Numbered from the stretch's first letter, positions 1-11,774 are shown. The stretch is 64,000 nucleotides of DNA from Anaeramoeba flamelloides (GCA_027625915.1 JANTQA010000076.1:1550001-1614000); one strand, 5' to 3'. The notes: generated by a model not told the origin, from the letters alone. Numbers and translations are program-made.

Positions 1-312
1 TAACAACACACCTCTTTAAATATATTATTTAGTTTTGGAGTATTTCAAAGATGAGAGAAATTATTACCGAATGAAGAAAAAATAAAAATTTCAAAATGAG
101 TGAAAAACTTTGTTTGGCTAAAAAAAAAGTTCCTACTTTATTGATCAACTCATTAAAGAAAAGAAACTCAAACAAACCTTCACTTCTTAACAAAAATAAC
201 AAATTATTTGCAAACAGAGGAAAAATAAACCACAAATTTTAAACTTGTTCGATTCATTTTTTAATTTGTTTACTTTTTAAATTTTTTGTTCTCTAAAAAA
301 CCGAAAACACAA

Positions 313-498
313 ATGGACAACTCAGAACCAAAAACAGTAATAAACGAAAATTTAAAGGAAGTAGGATCAAAGCTTTTAGGTGTTGGAAAAACAGTCTTAC
401 ACTGGGGGTGGGTTCCTTTAATTTTTTATTTAGGAATGAAATCTGAACCAAAACCAAATTTATTCAGCCTGGTACCAAAGCAACCAGAACAAAATTAA
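313..498 (+). CDS. TOM7: Tom7-like subunit of the mitochondrial outer membrane translocase
   Basis: A 61-residue protein. Its middle reads GKTVLHWGWVPLIFYLG, which matches the diagnostic Tom7 core (Trp-Gly, aromatic/aliphatic, Pro-Leu, then Tyr-Leu-Gly), followed by Pro-rich residues and FSLV, as at the end of animal and fungal Tom7. The length also fits (family about 55-60 residues). One membrane span lies at roughly residues 28-45 with a hydrophilic N-terminus facing the cytosol. In other eukaryotes Tom7 is a small subunit of the TOM complex that modulates assembly with Tom40 and Tom22. The start is the first ATG, which follows an A-rich leader; an in-frame TTG upstream was not used. No intron is needed. 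In an anaerobic protist it would act in the mitochondrion-related organelle. Recognition is from the motif alone. Confidence 0.82.
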   Translation: MDNSEPKTVINENLKEVGSKLLGVGKTVLHWGWVPLIFYLGMKSEPKPNLFSLVPKQPEQN

Positions 499-1744
499 TG
501 AAATTTTTTGTTGCTTTATTAATAATTTGAATGTTTTTTTTTCTTTTTTTTATTTGCTGCTCTTCATTTTGAAGACTTTTAGTTCAGTTTTTTCGTCAAC
601 ACTCAATTCAATTTTTTACCAGAAATAACCTATAATAAACTTCGCCTAATAAGTAACAATATTTTTTTTCTTTTTAAATTTATCTTTTTCTTTTTTTTTT
701 TTTTTAGGTTGGTGTTGTTACGCGGCTTGAAAAAACTTTAACCAACGAGTTTTTGTTACAACAAAAATTTATGATCAAAATTTTAAACAGTTGAAAGCCT
801 TTTTTTTTTTTTTTTGTGTGTTCGGGATTGTCTTTTATTTTCAATATATTCTAATTCGTAACACTTTCTCTCGTTTTTTTTATCTTTTGGTTGGGAACTT
901 TTCGAACCAGGATCTTTTTGAAATGAAATTTCAATAAGCGAACGGATAATTTGATTGGGTGAATTTTAATTTGAAATTACTCCTTCAGGTCTGGAAATGT
1001 TTTTTTTACACTCGTCAATTTTGTTACTCGCTTTTGTTTGTAGTCATGACTTCTCTTTAATGATACTTTTTTTTGGAAATGAGGGTGTAATAAAAATTCA
1101 AAAAAAAAATTGTGAAATTGAATTTGAAATACTCATGGATCTTTTCAAATTTACTTATCACATCAATCTTTCTCAATTCAATCCTGAAATACCGGGGAAT
1201 AGTCAAATTAAAGCATTAATAATTTTCAGGGTTCACATTTTGATTCTTTTTTGAAAAAAACCCTCAAGTAATTCTTTTTTTAATTCCCTGGAATCAAATG
1301 ATTCTTTTTTCTTTGAATGATAAGTCTCAACTTATTTCTTGTTTACATTCGTTTTTACAAGGAATCACATCATTCTCAAAATTTAATAATTAATAATTTA
1401 TTTTTTTAATTTCAAAAAGAAATTGTATATTTCTCAAAAAAATAAATATTTAAGGTTTTTCTTCTTGGGATTTTAGTTTTCATCATCTTTTCATCAACCC
1501 TGAAGTTTTTAAGTTTCTTCCTGATAAGAAAATTATTTTTCTTTGAAATGGAAAAGATTCTTTTTTTTTTTAATAGAGTTTTGGTACCCAATAAAAATTC
1601 TATTTTTTTTTTGATTCAATGGATTAGAATAAAATAATTTTATTTTTTATACTTTTTACCTTTTCCAAATTTCCCTTTTTAAGTTGTTTGAGTTCCTCCT
1701 CTTTTTGTTTTTTTAGGTGCTTGGAGAGGTTCAAGGAATAAAAA
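499..1744 (+). other. Possible exons of an unidentified split gene
   Basis: No complete gene is visible. After a T-rich tract ending in AG (706-707) a plus-strand frame runs 708-794 and encodes VTRLEKTLTNEFLLQQKF, which looks coding in composition. A second open stretch lies at about 1077-1230 and contains KKNCEIEFEILMDLF and NLSQFNPEIPGNSQ. Phase and order could not be settled and no family was recognised. On the opposite strand about 555-615 reads LSVDEKTELKVFKMKSSK before a stop, which may be chance. The rest is T-rich spacer. Confidence 0.2.
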
Positions 1745-1994
1745 ATCATTATAAGAATTGGTGGACTTGGTCATGACTAACCTAACCAAACTTGTTAATG
1801 ATCAGATCTAAAATGAATTGAGCTGGACTTATGCAACTGTAGAGAACTGAATCCAACGAATGCGATCTGAGTCCAACCAAAGTGAACCGAATTGGACTTT
1901 ACGTACAATCTGTCGAGTCGGTATCTTGTACTGGGATTTTGCGAAAACAAGATTTGGGAAACTTGCAAAAAAAAAAAAAAAAAAAAAAGCAACT

Positions 1995-2047
<53 letters not shown>

Positions 2048-2065
2048 CAACTCAATTTTGTAAAA
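1745..2065 (+). repeat. Retroposon-like segment ending in two long A-tracts
   Basis: The stretch 1745-1967 is visibly richer in G and C than its surroundings and ends in an A-tract of about 20 bases. GCAACTCAA follows, then a second A-tract of about 50 bases, then GCAACTCAA again. A 3' poly(A) after a compositionally distinct body suggests a reverse-transcribed insertion. No pol III boxes or coding frame were convincing, and no second copy was found in the window. Confidence 0.4.
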
Positions 2066-2184
2066 CCAAATCTTATTCTTAAAACCTTAGCACTTTATAG
2101 AATCAAACCATCTATAAAGTTTCTAAAAAACTTAATAAAGTAGCCTATTTCATTTGATCTATAGTTGTTCAAATATTTAGATCT

Positions 2185-2450
2185 CCATATTAAAACAAGA
2201 AATTATTGAAAATATTGATCATTTTTTATGGGTCTATCCTTCCTATGAAAAAGATAGATTAATATTTCAAAACAAATTAAAAAAAAAAAAATCTTAATGG
2301 ATTAATTTAAAACAAAAACAGTTTGAAACTATTTTCATTAAATAATAATCGTGAAATCTATGATTTTACGCTTAAATTTCTGAAAGGGAATTTAAGTAAA
2401 AGGGTACCCAGAGTGTAATTTACACTTCTTCAACAATAAAGAATAAAATA
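2185..2450 (+). mobile_element. LINE 3' end (5'-truncated copy)
   Basis: The segment encodes the end of the LINE open frame, with IDHFLWVYPSYEKDRLIF matching the C-terminal region of the copies at 59150 and 63170. It is followed by the shared 3' tail (2347-2445): CGTGAAATC/GATTTTACG, then CTTAAATT/AATTTAAG, then GTGTAATTTACAC. The sequence just upstream (2080-2150) resembles the reverse complement of 62900-62970, so this copy is rearranged as well as truncated. It is non-functional. Confidence 0.75.
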
Positions 2451-3873
2451 ATGTTTGGGATTTTTGTTGAAAAAATTATACTTCAAAGGGACTTTAAAAA
2501 GTGGAAAAGGTTTGATAAAAATTGATTCCATTGGAATCATTTTAATATTATGATTCCAAATTTTAATTTTTGGGATTCTAAAAATTCTAAAAATGATATC
2601 ATTTTGGGAACTCTGATAATTTTTTTCAATTTTGTGGTTTAAGGGAGTAGTTACACCTTAAAAGATGATAAAAAATTGAGAGAGATATAAGAAGAGTATT
2701 TTATTTTTGTGGTGTGTGATCGTAGATTCTCTAAAAAATTATTAAAAAAAAATATTTGATATTTTTATTAGTAATATTAAACATTAAAAAAAAGAAAAGA
2801 ATTGATAAAATTTATTCTATTTTTATTTTTTTTATAATAAATAGTTTTTTTTTGAAAGATAATTTTAGATTCTTAGAATAGAACTTATAGCTATTCTGTG
2901 GTTTAATATTTAATAAAACGTGATCACATTTACTTCTCCAATTCCACCAAATCCAAGTGTTTAAAATTCTAACCAGTTATGTTTTCGGATAATTATTATT
3001 TTTTGGAACCCTTCTAGCGATTAAATTCATATTGATATTTCCTTGTGTGATTCTCCCAATTGTAATGTTATTGAATTTTTTAAACAAAATCCATTTATTC
3101 CAAATGTCACTGATAAAAAAATATTTCTTATTGCTTTTTGTTGCTATGATTTAAAAAAATTAAAAAATGATGAAAAAATAAAAGATGAAAAAATTAAATG
3201 CCACAATTGAATGTTGGGATCAGGATAAAAGAGAAGTTATATAACATTTGAAACACTATTTTAAAGCAATTCAACTCAACATTCTATTGTGGCAATTTCT
3301 TTGAGACTTTTGAAAAAAAAATTTAAAATCAAAAGAATGAAGTGCTTTAAATAATAAAAATGAATGATTTACATCCAAAGTAAAATATGTTATTTTCTGA
3401 TCCTCTTCAAAATTACAAAAAAGAGAAAAATTTTCCTTTACTGTTGCTACCCCCTTAAAAAAACAAACTTTGTGTTTTTTAATTTTATTTTAATAGAATT
3501 CAACTTCTAAAATAATAAATAAATATTGATATTTCAAATCAGTTTTATGATAATCCAGCTACCATACGATTAATACTTGATAATAAATATCCCAATCACT
3601 CTAATTTATAAATGATCATCAAAAAATAAAACCCCTTTCATTAACTACACTTCATAAAACTTGTAAAAGGGGAATATAAGAATGATTTCCAATTTGAATC
3701 ATTTTTATTTCTTGAAAATACTCTTTATTTTTTTAACATTAATTTCCAATCTGATAATATAAAATCTTACAAATTTATTTTAAAATTCAATCAAATTATG
3801 AAGAATTTTACTTCAAAAAATTCAATTTTCATAATTAACTGTTTTGGAAAAAACGTGAAACCGAGAAAAAAAC
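2451..3873. other. Intergenic A+T-rich DNA, no gene seen
   Basis: No convincing coding frame. At 2639-2660 there is TTAAGGGAGTAG, which resembles the ends of the TTAA-flanked transposons found elsewhere in the window, but no partner end was identified. The reverse complements of 3175-3215 and 3255-3295 are related, forming a small inverted repeat around an internal loop. Confidence 0.5.
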
Positions 3874-4233
3874 CCACACAGTTTTTAATTGGGAAAATTA
3901 CTGAAGAATGAAAAGTAAAATCAATAAAAAGAAGAAACTAATTAACTTGAAATAATAAACCATTATATTATTTTGAATCAAACCAACAAACACAATTTAA
4001 ATCTACTTTCTTATCAAAAATATAGATTTAGTTTTGGAGATAGCAAAAATAGTCAATTTTTTTGAACAAATATTTAATAATTGATCAATCAAAAAAAAAA
4101 CCCTTCAAAAGATATTATTAAAAAAACTATTATTATGTTGGACACTTATTTTTATCTTTATTTATTTATTTATTCTTTTTTAATTGATCTTACTTTGAAT
4201 TTTTAGTAATGTTCCCAATTAAAAACTGTGTTT
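3874..4233. mobile_element. Non-autonomous DNA transposon, copy 1
   Basis: Terminal inverted repeats CACAGTTTTTAATTGGGAA (left) and TTCCCAATTAAAAACTGTG (right) enclose about 320 bp of non-coding DNA. A second copy lies at 48804-49191 in the same orientation, with matching interior including AATAATTGATCAATCAAA. No transposase frame is present. Similarity to copy 2 extends some 30 bp left of the stated start, so the left edge is approximate. Confidence 0.65.
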
Positions 4234-4259
4234 CACTTTTTTTTGACTCTGGTAAAAAA

Positions 4260-4900
4260 ATTTTCTAAACATCATTTCAAAAATTGTGACTAACCTGAAA
4301 TAATAAATTAGAAAAAAATATATACCCTTTAGTATTCAAGAACAACAAATAATTAAATATAATATGTAATTAACTTTTAAATCATTCTGAAATATATATA
4401 AACCTGATATTTTAGAAATTGAAAAAAATAAAACCAAAAACGAAAAAAAAATTAAGTAACAATTTTTGAAAAGAGCCCTACCGATTTTTTATTACTTGAA
4501 TTTTACTGAAAAATAGGTTAACACGAATATTTTTTGCTAATAATTAAATTCATTTTAGAAGACATTACATAGTCTCAATTTTCTTTGTGATTATTTGTCT
4601 TTTTTAAGATCTTTTGAGAAAAAAAAAAAAAAAAGAAAAAAGAAATCAAAAAAAGAAGAAAAAAGAAAAAAAAAAAAAAAAAAAAGAAACCAAAAAAAGA
4701 AAAAGGATCAAAAAGAAGAAAGTATAAAAAAAAACAAAATTTGCAAAAGGAAAACAAAAATTAGCAAAATTAGAACAAAAATTTACTGAAATTAGAAAAA
4801 ATAATTCTGATACAAAAATTTGTAAATATTTTTTTGATAAGAATATGAGACAAACCCTCAAAACAACATCCATTAACATACTAAAGTGTGTTAAAAAATT
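4260..4900. repeat. Dispersed repeat with a ~200-bp TIR element at its left end
   Basis: This region matches 20060-20610 in the same orientation over most of its length. The left part (about 4272-4479) is bounded by TTCAAAAATTGTGACTAA and AAGTAACAATTTTTGAA, a small TIR element. The rest contains GACATTACATAGTC followed by a purine-only tract (4619-4745) in which any Lys-rich frame is a composition artefact. No gene. Confidence 0.55.
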
Positions 4901-5005
4901 GAAAAATAGTTTAGTATATATGGGTATATTATTAAATTTCAAATTTGGTCAAATTTCAAAAATGGTCAAATTGAAATTTTTCATATTTTTGAAGTGTTTA
5001 CTGAT

Positions 5006-6016
5006 GGGAAAATTATTAAATTTCAAATTTGGTCAAATTTCAATTTTGGTCAAATTCTCATTTTTTTCAAAATAGTCAATTCCATTGAAATATATTGACT
5101 GTAGGCATTTTAAACATCCTTTACTGGTAGGTTAAGGTACGTTAGGGTAGGTTAGAGTATGCTAGAGTAGGTTTGGGTGGTTTGAATGGTATACTAGAAA
5201 TTTTTGGCAAGGGTTTTGAGAAAAAAAAATAATTAAGAGACTAATTAGACTTTGAAAACTTGTTTTAAGAGGTAAAAAATTTCCACTTAACTTTTGTGGT
5301 TAAAATTGGGTTTCGAACAAATTTTAAAAATATTTAGTATTGATGATTTCAATATTTTGAATATTCTACAATTTAAGTTATAAAAAACTACCAATCACAA
5401 AATAATCTTTTCGATTTTTCCACCCACAATAATAAAAAAACATTAATAAACGTTCGTACCAATGATAATAATCAAGAAACTCTTCAAAAATATGAAAAAA
5501 TTCAATTTGACCAATTTTGAAATTTGACTAAATTTGAAATTTAATAATATACCCTTCTTGATTATTATCATTGGTACGAACGTTTATTAATGTTTTTTTA
5601 TAATTGTGGGAAGAAAAATCAAAAATATGATTTTGTGATTGGTAGTATTTTATTACTTGATTTGTAGAAAATCCAAAATTCTGAAATCATCAATACTAAA
5701 TATTTTTAAAATTTGTTCGAAACCCAATTTTAACCACCAAAGTTAAGTGGAAATTTTTTACCTCTTAAAACAAGTTGCAAAAGTCTAATTGTTCTCTTAA
5801 TTATTTTTTTTTTAAAAATCCTTTCAAAAATTTTCTATCATACCATTCAAACCACCCAAACCTACTCTAGCATACTCGAACATACCTTAACCTACCCGTA
5901 AAGGGGTTTTTAAATACCTACAGCCAATATATTTCAAAGGAATTGAATATTTTGAAAAAAATGAGAATTTGAACGATTTTGAAATTTGATCAAATTTGTA
6001 TTTTAATAATTTTCCC
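5006..6016. repeat. About 1-kb imperfect palindrome (foldback)
   Basis: The left arm starts GGGAAAATTATTAAATTTC and the right arm ends in its reverse complement; arms of about 450 bp align almost throughout, for example CGTTCGTACCAATGATAATA at 5452 against its complement near 5560. Each arm carries a degenerate GGTTAGGGTAG-like repeat (5127-5180 and 5860-5905). The central segment is itself the reverse complement of 4921-4994, just outside the left arm. No coding frame. Confidence 0.75.
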
Positions 6017-6315
6017 GTATATATAAGTTTGTATGGAGTATATTTGAAAAAAATTTTTTATAAAATAAAAATGTCATATTTTTGGTTTTAGAGAAACTTC
6101 TTTTATAAATGTTTGTTATTCTAATTAAATAATTACTATCTTAACCAATTTTCAAATTAGCCAATATAAAAAAGTTTTGGCTTTCTTTTTCTTCTCATTT
6201 TTTTCTTTGACAAATAAAGTTCTCTAAAAAAAATGTTTTTAATTTGTGATTTCAGTTCATCTATTTGGTCATTTTTTTCCCTAGACACCGATAAATTTAA
6301 AAAAATTCAAACTCC

Positions 6316-7044
6316 AATTCCAAATTTTTAAATCAATCAGTTTCACTTTTAAGGAACAAACTTTCATACAGAATTAAAGCACAATAAAAATCTCAAATTA
6401 AGGGGCACAAAATTTTTGATAATAGTAAAATAATTTGAAAAAAAAAATATTCCATATTTTGTACCTTAATTTGAGATTTTTTTGTAGCTTTATATTTTGT
6501 TGAAAGTTTGTACCTTAAAAGTGAAACTGACTGTATTCCAAAATTGTATTATTGAAAAAAAATCTTATTTAATCAATAAATCGAAAGAAACACCAAATAG
6601 AACCATTCATTATTTGAAATGTTTACACTTGTTTATAAATTACAATACTCAAAAAACCAAAAATAAATATTTATCCATACTAATAAATCAAGTGTATATT
6701 GAAAATTTTGAGGAGATTCAAACAAAAAAAATACATATTGGTAAATTTGTTGAAATTCTTTTAGGATTATTGATCGATCAAATGGTTAGAGACCATAAAC
6801 TAATTATATAAGTTCTTCTATTTTGACCAAAACAGCTTTCACCTAATATCAATTCTTGAAAAAAAATTAGTTCGTTGAATGAAACAGCTTGGCTAATTCA
6901 AAAAATGAAAACGAAACAAAAAACAAAGGATGAAAAAATGATTTTTCTACTTTAAAAAAAATCAAAATTATTTCCAATTTGAAGAAAAATGTATTATTGT
7001 GGTTCTTTGAACCCTTTTAACCGTGTACAAAAATTTTGAATTTT
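6316..7044 (+). mobile_element. GATCGATC-family MITE, copy 1 (interrupted by a TA-type MITE)
   Basis: One of six copies in the window. Ends resemble CCAATTCCAAAATTTT (left) and AAAATTTTGAATTTT (right). The shared interior contains CTAATTGAAATG-like and ATTGATCGATCAAA sequences. The left end is split by the 200-bp element at 6334-6533; compare the uninterrupted copy at 10602. No intact coding frame. Confidence 0.6.
6334..6533. mobile_element. Mariner-like MITE (CAGTCAGTTCCAC family)
   Basis: Inverted ends CAATCAGTTTCACTTTTAAG and CTTAAAAGTGAAACTGACTG; TA follows the right end. Secondary inverted motifs (TCTCAAATTAAGG / CCTTAATTTGAGA) flank the centre. TA target and CAGT-type ends suggest the Tc1/mariner superfamily. 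Other copies are at 17039, 17403, 36670 and 41971. Confidence 0.75.
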
Positions 7045-7621
7045 AGTTTACTATATGGGTGGAAAAAATAATTATCTGTTAGAATATCTTCCTCTCACTA
7101 CTAATGGGAATTTGATCATATTGAATATATTATTCAAAAAATATCTTTTTCCTTATTTTTGTTCCAAAATATTCTTTATTTTAAGAGTCGAAACAGTTTT
7201 AAAAATCAGAAATTCCAAGTTACTTAAATAGATTAAACGAAAAGTCATGTTGGTACATTGTTAAAAAAAAATAAAAAAAGATTAGGGGGTATTTATTAAT
7301 ATATTGTTGAAAAATATTTCATTATTTTGATATTTTGGATTTGTAAATAATTTAAACTTTTGTTTTGTTTATTTTCATCGCTTAAAAATGATAGAGACAA
7401 AGAAAAATTTTTGAAAGAAGACAAATGCTCTGATATTAAAAAAAGGAATAAGTATCCAAATTTTTTAAAATGGAAAGAATCAAAAATAAAAATATGGATC
7501 TTTGATTAAATTTTCAGAAAAATGGATAAAAAAAATTTTAAAAGTTGTACAAAAAAAATGGAAATAAACTATCAAAACATAAACTTCAAGAGTTGTATTT
7601 ATGAAAAAGGGTAAAAAAAAA
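7045..7621. other. Intergenic DNA upstream of tRNA-Glu
   Basis: No gene seen. The last bases before the tRNA are an A-run on the plus strand, which on the tRNA's strand is the oligo-T expected of a pol III terminator. Confidence 0.5.
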
Positions 7622-7692
7622 TTCGGAATCCGGGAATTGAACCCGGGCCAACTGGGTGAAAACCAGACGTTCTACCACTATACTAATCCCGA
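7622..7692 (-). tRNA. tRNA-Glu (anticodon UUC)
   Basis: Read on the minus strand. The acceptor stem pairs TCGGGAT with ATTCCGA; the D-arm contains the A box TAGTATAGTGG; the anticodon arm is CTGG-TTTTCAC-CCAG with anticodon TTC; the T-arm CCCGGGTTCAATTCCCGG carries the B box. The anticodon and T arms closely match eukaryotic tRNA-Glu. CCA is not encoded and there is no intron. An oligo-T tract follows at 7612-7620 (seen as A's on the plus strand) and should terminate RNA polymerase III. Confidence 0.93.
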
Positions 7693-8645
7693 TTGTACAT
7701 TCAATGTTCCAAAATAAAGTATTTAATTTATAAAGAAAAACTTTTATATAAAAAAAGAAGATTAAAAATACTCAAATATCATCATAATAAAAATCTAACT
7801 AACAACAAATCATTTTTATACAAACACAACAACTCAACACCATAAAAATATGATATAATACATCAACAAAATCATGGTTCCAATAAACACAATTACCAGA
7901 CAATATATCTTACCTTAATTATCTGTATTTTCAAATATATAACTTTACAACATCATATGAACCATTAATTTTTTAAAATAAGAATACGTCATTAATCGAA
8001 CCAACAAAGTATGAATAACTTCAACATTTTTAAACCTCATGAAAATTTGATTTAATTAACAATACATTTTTATTTGTCATCTTTTAAACAAACTCTTTGA
8101 CTCACATCCTCAAGACGATTGTGGAAAATTTAAATAAAAATATCTGAACATATAGTCATTCAAAGACTTGAAATTAAGATATAAAGAGATCTTTAATCTT
8201 AAACAAGTTGTTTGAAAAATCTATTTGTAAAGAGAAATAATGAAAATGAAAACAAATTTTTCACCCTTTATATATGGATTTCATTAATAAAATTTTTTTA
8301 AACTTTCATAAAATTTTGATTTATTCAATCACTAATACCCCAATCACTTTTATTAACAGATTTTAAGTTGGAATCATAATAATTAAAATACAAAAAAAAG
8401 AAATCATTTCTTTAAAAATCAATACTATTACACAAAAAAACTAATAATAGTTTACAACATTTTAAAGTATTAACTTAATTATTAATAAGAATAATAATGT
8501 GACGGTTTTTTTTTTAATTTTGAGATGTTCAGATGTGAATTTTTGATTTCAAAAAAAAAAAAAAAAAGCAGAAACCCAAATAAAGAAATTGTTGGGATTA
8601 TTTTCAATGAGTAATATTATTTATTAATATTTTTATATATAAAAA
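7693..8645. other. Intergenic A+T-rich DNA, nothing recognised
   Basis: No coding frame, RNA gene or repeat copy could be supported here. Confidence 0.5.
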
Positions 8646-9166
8646 CCCAATTCCAAAAATTTTGAGACTCTCAAAATAAAAAATAAGCAATAACAACTCA
8701 ATTTATTATTTTTTTCCAAACTTAATCTAAAAACATTTTTAGTGTAATATTATCAGTGTTTTTATAAGTAATCATTATCATTCAAATAAAAGAATAAAAA
8801 TATAAAACGAAAAAATCAAGATCGGTGTGTGAAAATAATGTAACAAGCGGAACAAAAAATATATTGGTAAATTTATTGAAATTTCACCAACAATTGTCGA
8901 TCGATCAAATTATAAAATACCATCAACAAATTGTATGTAGATTTTTCGATTTAACAAGTTCAAAACTAACCTTCTATCTACCATTACGAAAAAAAATTAC
9001 CAGATCGAACAAAAAGATTAAGTAGTTGTAAAAAAGGAAATGAAAACAAACCAAAAAAGATAAAAAAGGAAATATTTTATACAATCAAAATTATTTCAAA
9101 ATTGAAAATAAAGTGTGGTATTGTTAATATTGCAATTGTTTAAACGTGTTCAAATTTTGGAATTTA
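8646..9166 (+). mobile_element. GATCGATC-family MITE, copy 2
   Basis: Ends CCCAATTCCAAAAATTTT and CAAATTTTGGAATTT are inverted. The interior matches the copy at 21064 closely, including TTTTTATAAGTAATCATT and the core GTCGATCGATCAAA at 8898. Non-coding. Confidence 0.65.
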
Positions 9167-9574
9167 TTTTATATATTATTTCAAAAATTAAAAAAAGTAA
9201 AATATCAAAAAGATTTCATTTTATTTTAAACAAATACTAGTTCCTTATAAAAAAAAAAAAAAAATGTTCTGCTTTTAAAAAATTGACTTAAATTGACAAA
9301 TAAAATTTGAAAACTGGTAAAAAAAGATATATAAGCGAAATTTAAAAATAGGGGGAGTTTTTTTCATCAGAAAAAAAATTTTTTTAATAGTTTTTTTTTT
9401 ATTTTTGAATAATAATGTATTTTACAAAAGTATGTAGTGAGAATATCCAATATAGATTAATAAATTAAAATAGACTGATAATATTTTAATCTTTGAAAGA
9501 CAAATGAAAATTGAAAAAAAAAAAAAATGAAAAAGTTTGAAATAATTTTGAAATTTGGCTTATAAATATATAAA

Positions 9575-10105
9575 CTAAAATTCAAAATTTTCCACACATA
9601 TAAAATGTTCCAAAGAATCACAATAATACAATTTCAGTCAATTTGCAAATAATAATACTTTTTGATAAAATTAGAATTCATTTTTTCTTCTTTTAGTTTT
9701 ATACTTTCCTTTATTGTTTATATTCTGCCACTTGTTTTGGTCGATGAAATTTTTTTTTCAACAGTTGATATTATGCTAAAGTGGAGTTCTTTCAAAAAGA
9801 TAAATTCAAATAAAATTAATTGGCAGTATCTAACTATTGATCGATCAATATTCCTAATAGAATTTAAACAAATTTACCAATGTATTTTTTTGTTTAGCAC
9901 ACATCAAAAATTTTGAACACACAATGATTTGTTTGTATTGATAATTATTTATTTTTTGTTTTGTGAGTATTGTAATTTATAAAAAAATGATATTATTTTA
10001 ATTAACGAAAGGTTTTTATTTGGTATTTCTTCTGGAATTGATTAAAAAAGAGTTTTTTTTTTCACAAATCGATTTTTGGTATGTTTAAAATTTTGAATTG
10101 GGGTT
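9575..10105 (-). mobile_element. GATCGATC-family MITE, copy 3 (inverted)
   Basis: Same family in reverse orientation, with ends AAAATTCAAAATTTTCC and AAAATTTTGAATTGGGG and core ATTGATCGATCAATA at 9837. The open frame at 9662-9916 is a by-product of reading the element and is not a gene. Confidence 0.6.
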
Positions 10106-10110
10106 TATAT

Positions 10111-10333
10111 TACTATTTGTTGCAAAATAAATGGAACAAAATTTTCATTCAGCTTTCCAAAAAGGGTGGTTTATAAATAATCAAACCATATCAAATTTTT
10201 GATTCTTAAAACCACCTTAAATTATTAATTTGCCTCTTTTGGAATTGGGGGTCTTTGATGTTTTTTTTAATTATTGGGTTTTTTTTGGAAAGCTGAATAA
10301 AAATTATTATCTTTTTATTTTGCCTTTAACAGT
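10111..10333. mobile_element. MITE with ~50-bp inverted ends (CAGCTTTCC family), copy 1
   Basis: The left end runs TACTATTTGTTGCAAAATAA to TTCATTCAGCTTTCC and the right end from GGAAAGCTGAATAAAA to AACAGTA is its imperfect complement. A second copy is at 39791-40024. The interior has no coding capacity. Confidence 0.6.
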
Positions 10334-10601
10334 ATTTTGAAGATCTTCATTCTAAAAATTTAAAAGAATACAGAATATGTTTATTACTATTTGAAAAAAG
10401 CATCAATTTATCTCAAATTTTAACATTTTTTTTGATTGTTATTTCCTTCATTAGTTGATTTAAGGCTTTATTGTTTATTTTATTTTATTTTTAAATTAAT
10501 TCAAAATTATTTTTAAAGGTATATTAAAAAATTATAAACTTTCAAATTATTATAAACCAGGATATTTTTTATTATTCTAATTAATTAGATTTTCTAAACT
10601 C

Positions 10602-11131
10602 GAATTCAAAATTTTTTACATACCAAAATCCAATTTTTGAAAAAAAAAAATCTTATTTAATAAACTCTAGATAATAAATAACAAAATTAGAAACATTCGC
10701 TAATTGAAATGTTAACAATTATTTATAAATAACAAAACCAAAAAATAAATAATTTTCAATACTAATAAATCAAAACTGTGTTAAAAATTTTGGAGAGAGC
10801 AAAACAGAAAAAATGTATTGGTAAATTTGTTTTAATTCTCTTAGGAATATTGATCGATCATATAGTTAGATACTACCAACTAATTTTATTTGAGCCCTTC
10901 TATTTCAAAGAATTCAACTTTAATCTAATATCAATAATTCAAAATAAATGTTTCATTCTAACAAAACAAGTTACACAATTCAAAAAATAAAATGAAAATA
11001 AACTAAAAACTAAAAGATGAAAAAATGATTTTCATATTTTACAAAAAATCAAAATTATTTCCAATTTGAATTAAATTGTATTGTTTTTATTCTTTGAACT
11101 CTTTTATATGTGTTAAAAAAATTTTTAATTT
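10602..11131 (+). mobile_element. GATCGATC-family MITE, copy 4
   Basis: Ends GAATTCAAAATTTTTTAC and AAAAAATTTTTAATTTT, core ATTGATCGATCATA at 10848. Its left end is not interrupted and serves as reference for the nested insertion in copy 1. Confidence 0.6.
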
Positions 11132-11774
11132 TATTTTATTATGAATTGTAATAGGAGGTAAAATATCGCTTTTTCAAACTTCCCAAAATACAATTTTTAG
11201 CCCAAAATGTTTATTTATTTCTAAAAATAAAAATTATTTGAATTATTTGTAAAGATTATAAAAAGTTTTTTGAAAGATTTAATTGAAATTCAGAGATCAA
11301 AGTCTTGGATCTTTGAAAACAAAATGATCAACTGAGAAAAAAATTAAATTTGAAATTAAACTGCTCAGTAACTAGAGCAATTTCAAACCTGGAAGGTACG
11401 AGTTAACATGTAATTTTAATGAAACATTCTCTAAACGAATTGAAATTGAAAGGATCAATTGTTCTTTCTGTCACAAAACTTGAATCATTACCCTTAATAT
11501 TGAGTAACCTTTTTAAAAACATAAAAAATTTTAATGATCTAAATTATTTTTTAAAAAGTTTTTTCTGATGAATAAACTTAATTAACAATGATCAGGTTAT
11601 TATTATTATATTCAAACGGTCTTATTGAAATATACATATTTATTAATTTTTTTCAAAAAAAAATTAAAATTTAGGAATTTCAAAATTTCCCACTTTAAAA
11701 CGAAAAAAAAAAATGCAAAATAAATTTTAATGATTTATTGATTTTTTCTTCAAAATAGGTGACAATTTAAATCA
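11132..11774. other. Spacer with a possible exon remnant at 11376-11483
   Basis: Downstream flank of the mannosidase gene. One plus-strand frame, 11376-11483, opens right after CAGTAACTAG and encodes SNFKPGRYELTCNFNE, then KRIEIERINCSFCHKT and a stop. The Cys/His spacing resembles a zinc-binding fragment, but no family or neighbouring exon was found. It may be a decayed gene piece or chance. Confidence 0.25.

Noticed and set aside
1795-2143. Poly-Lys and poly-Phe reading frames
   Set aside because: They are translations of A- or T-tracts.
4575-4942. Lys-rich plus-strand and Phe-rich minus-strand frames
   Set aside because: They lie in a purine-only tract inside a dispersed repeat that is also present at 20.4 kb.
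5127-5180. True telomere
   Set aside because: The G-rich units are degenerate, short, internal and mirrored within a palindrome.
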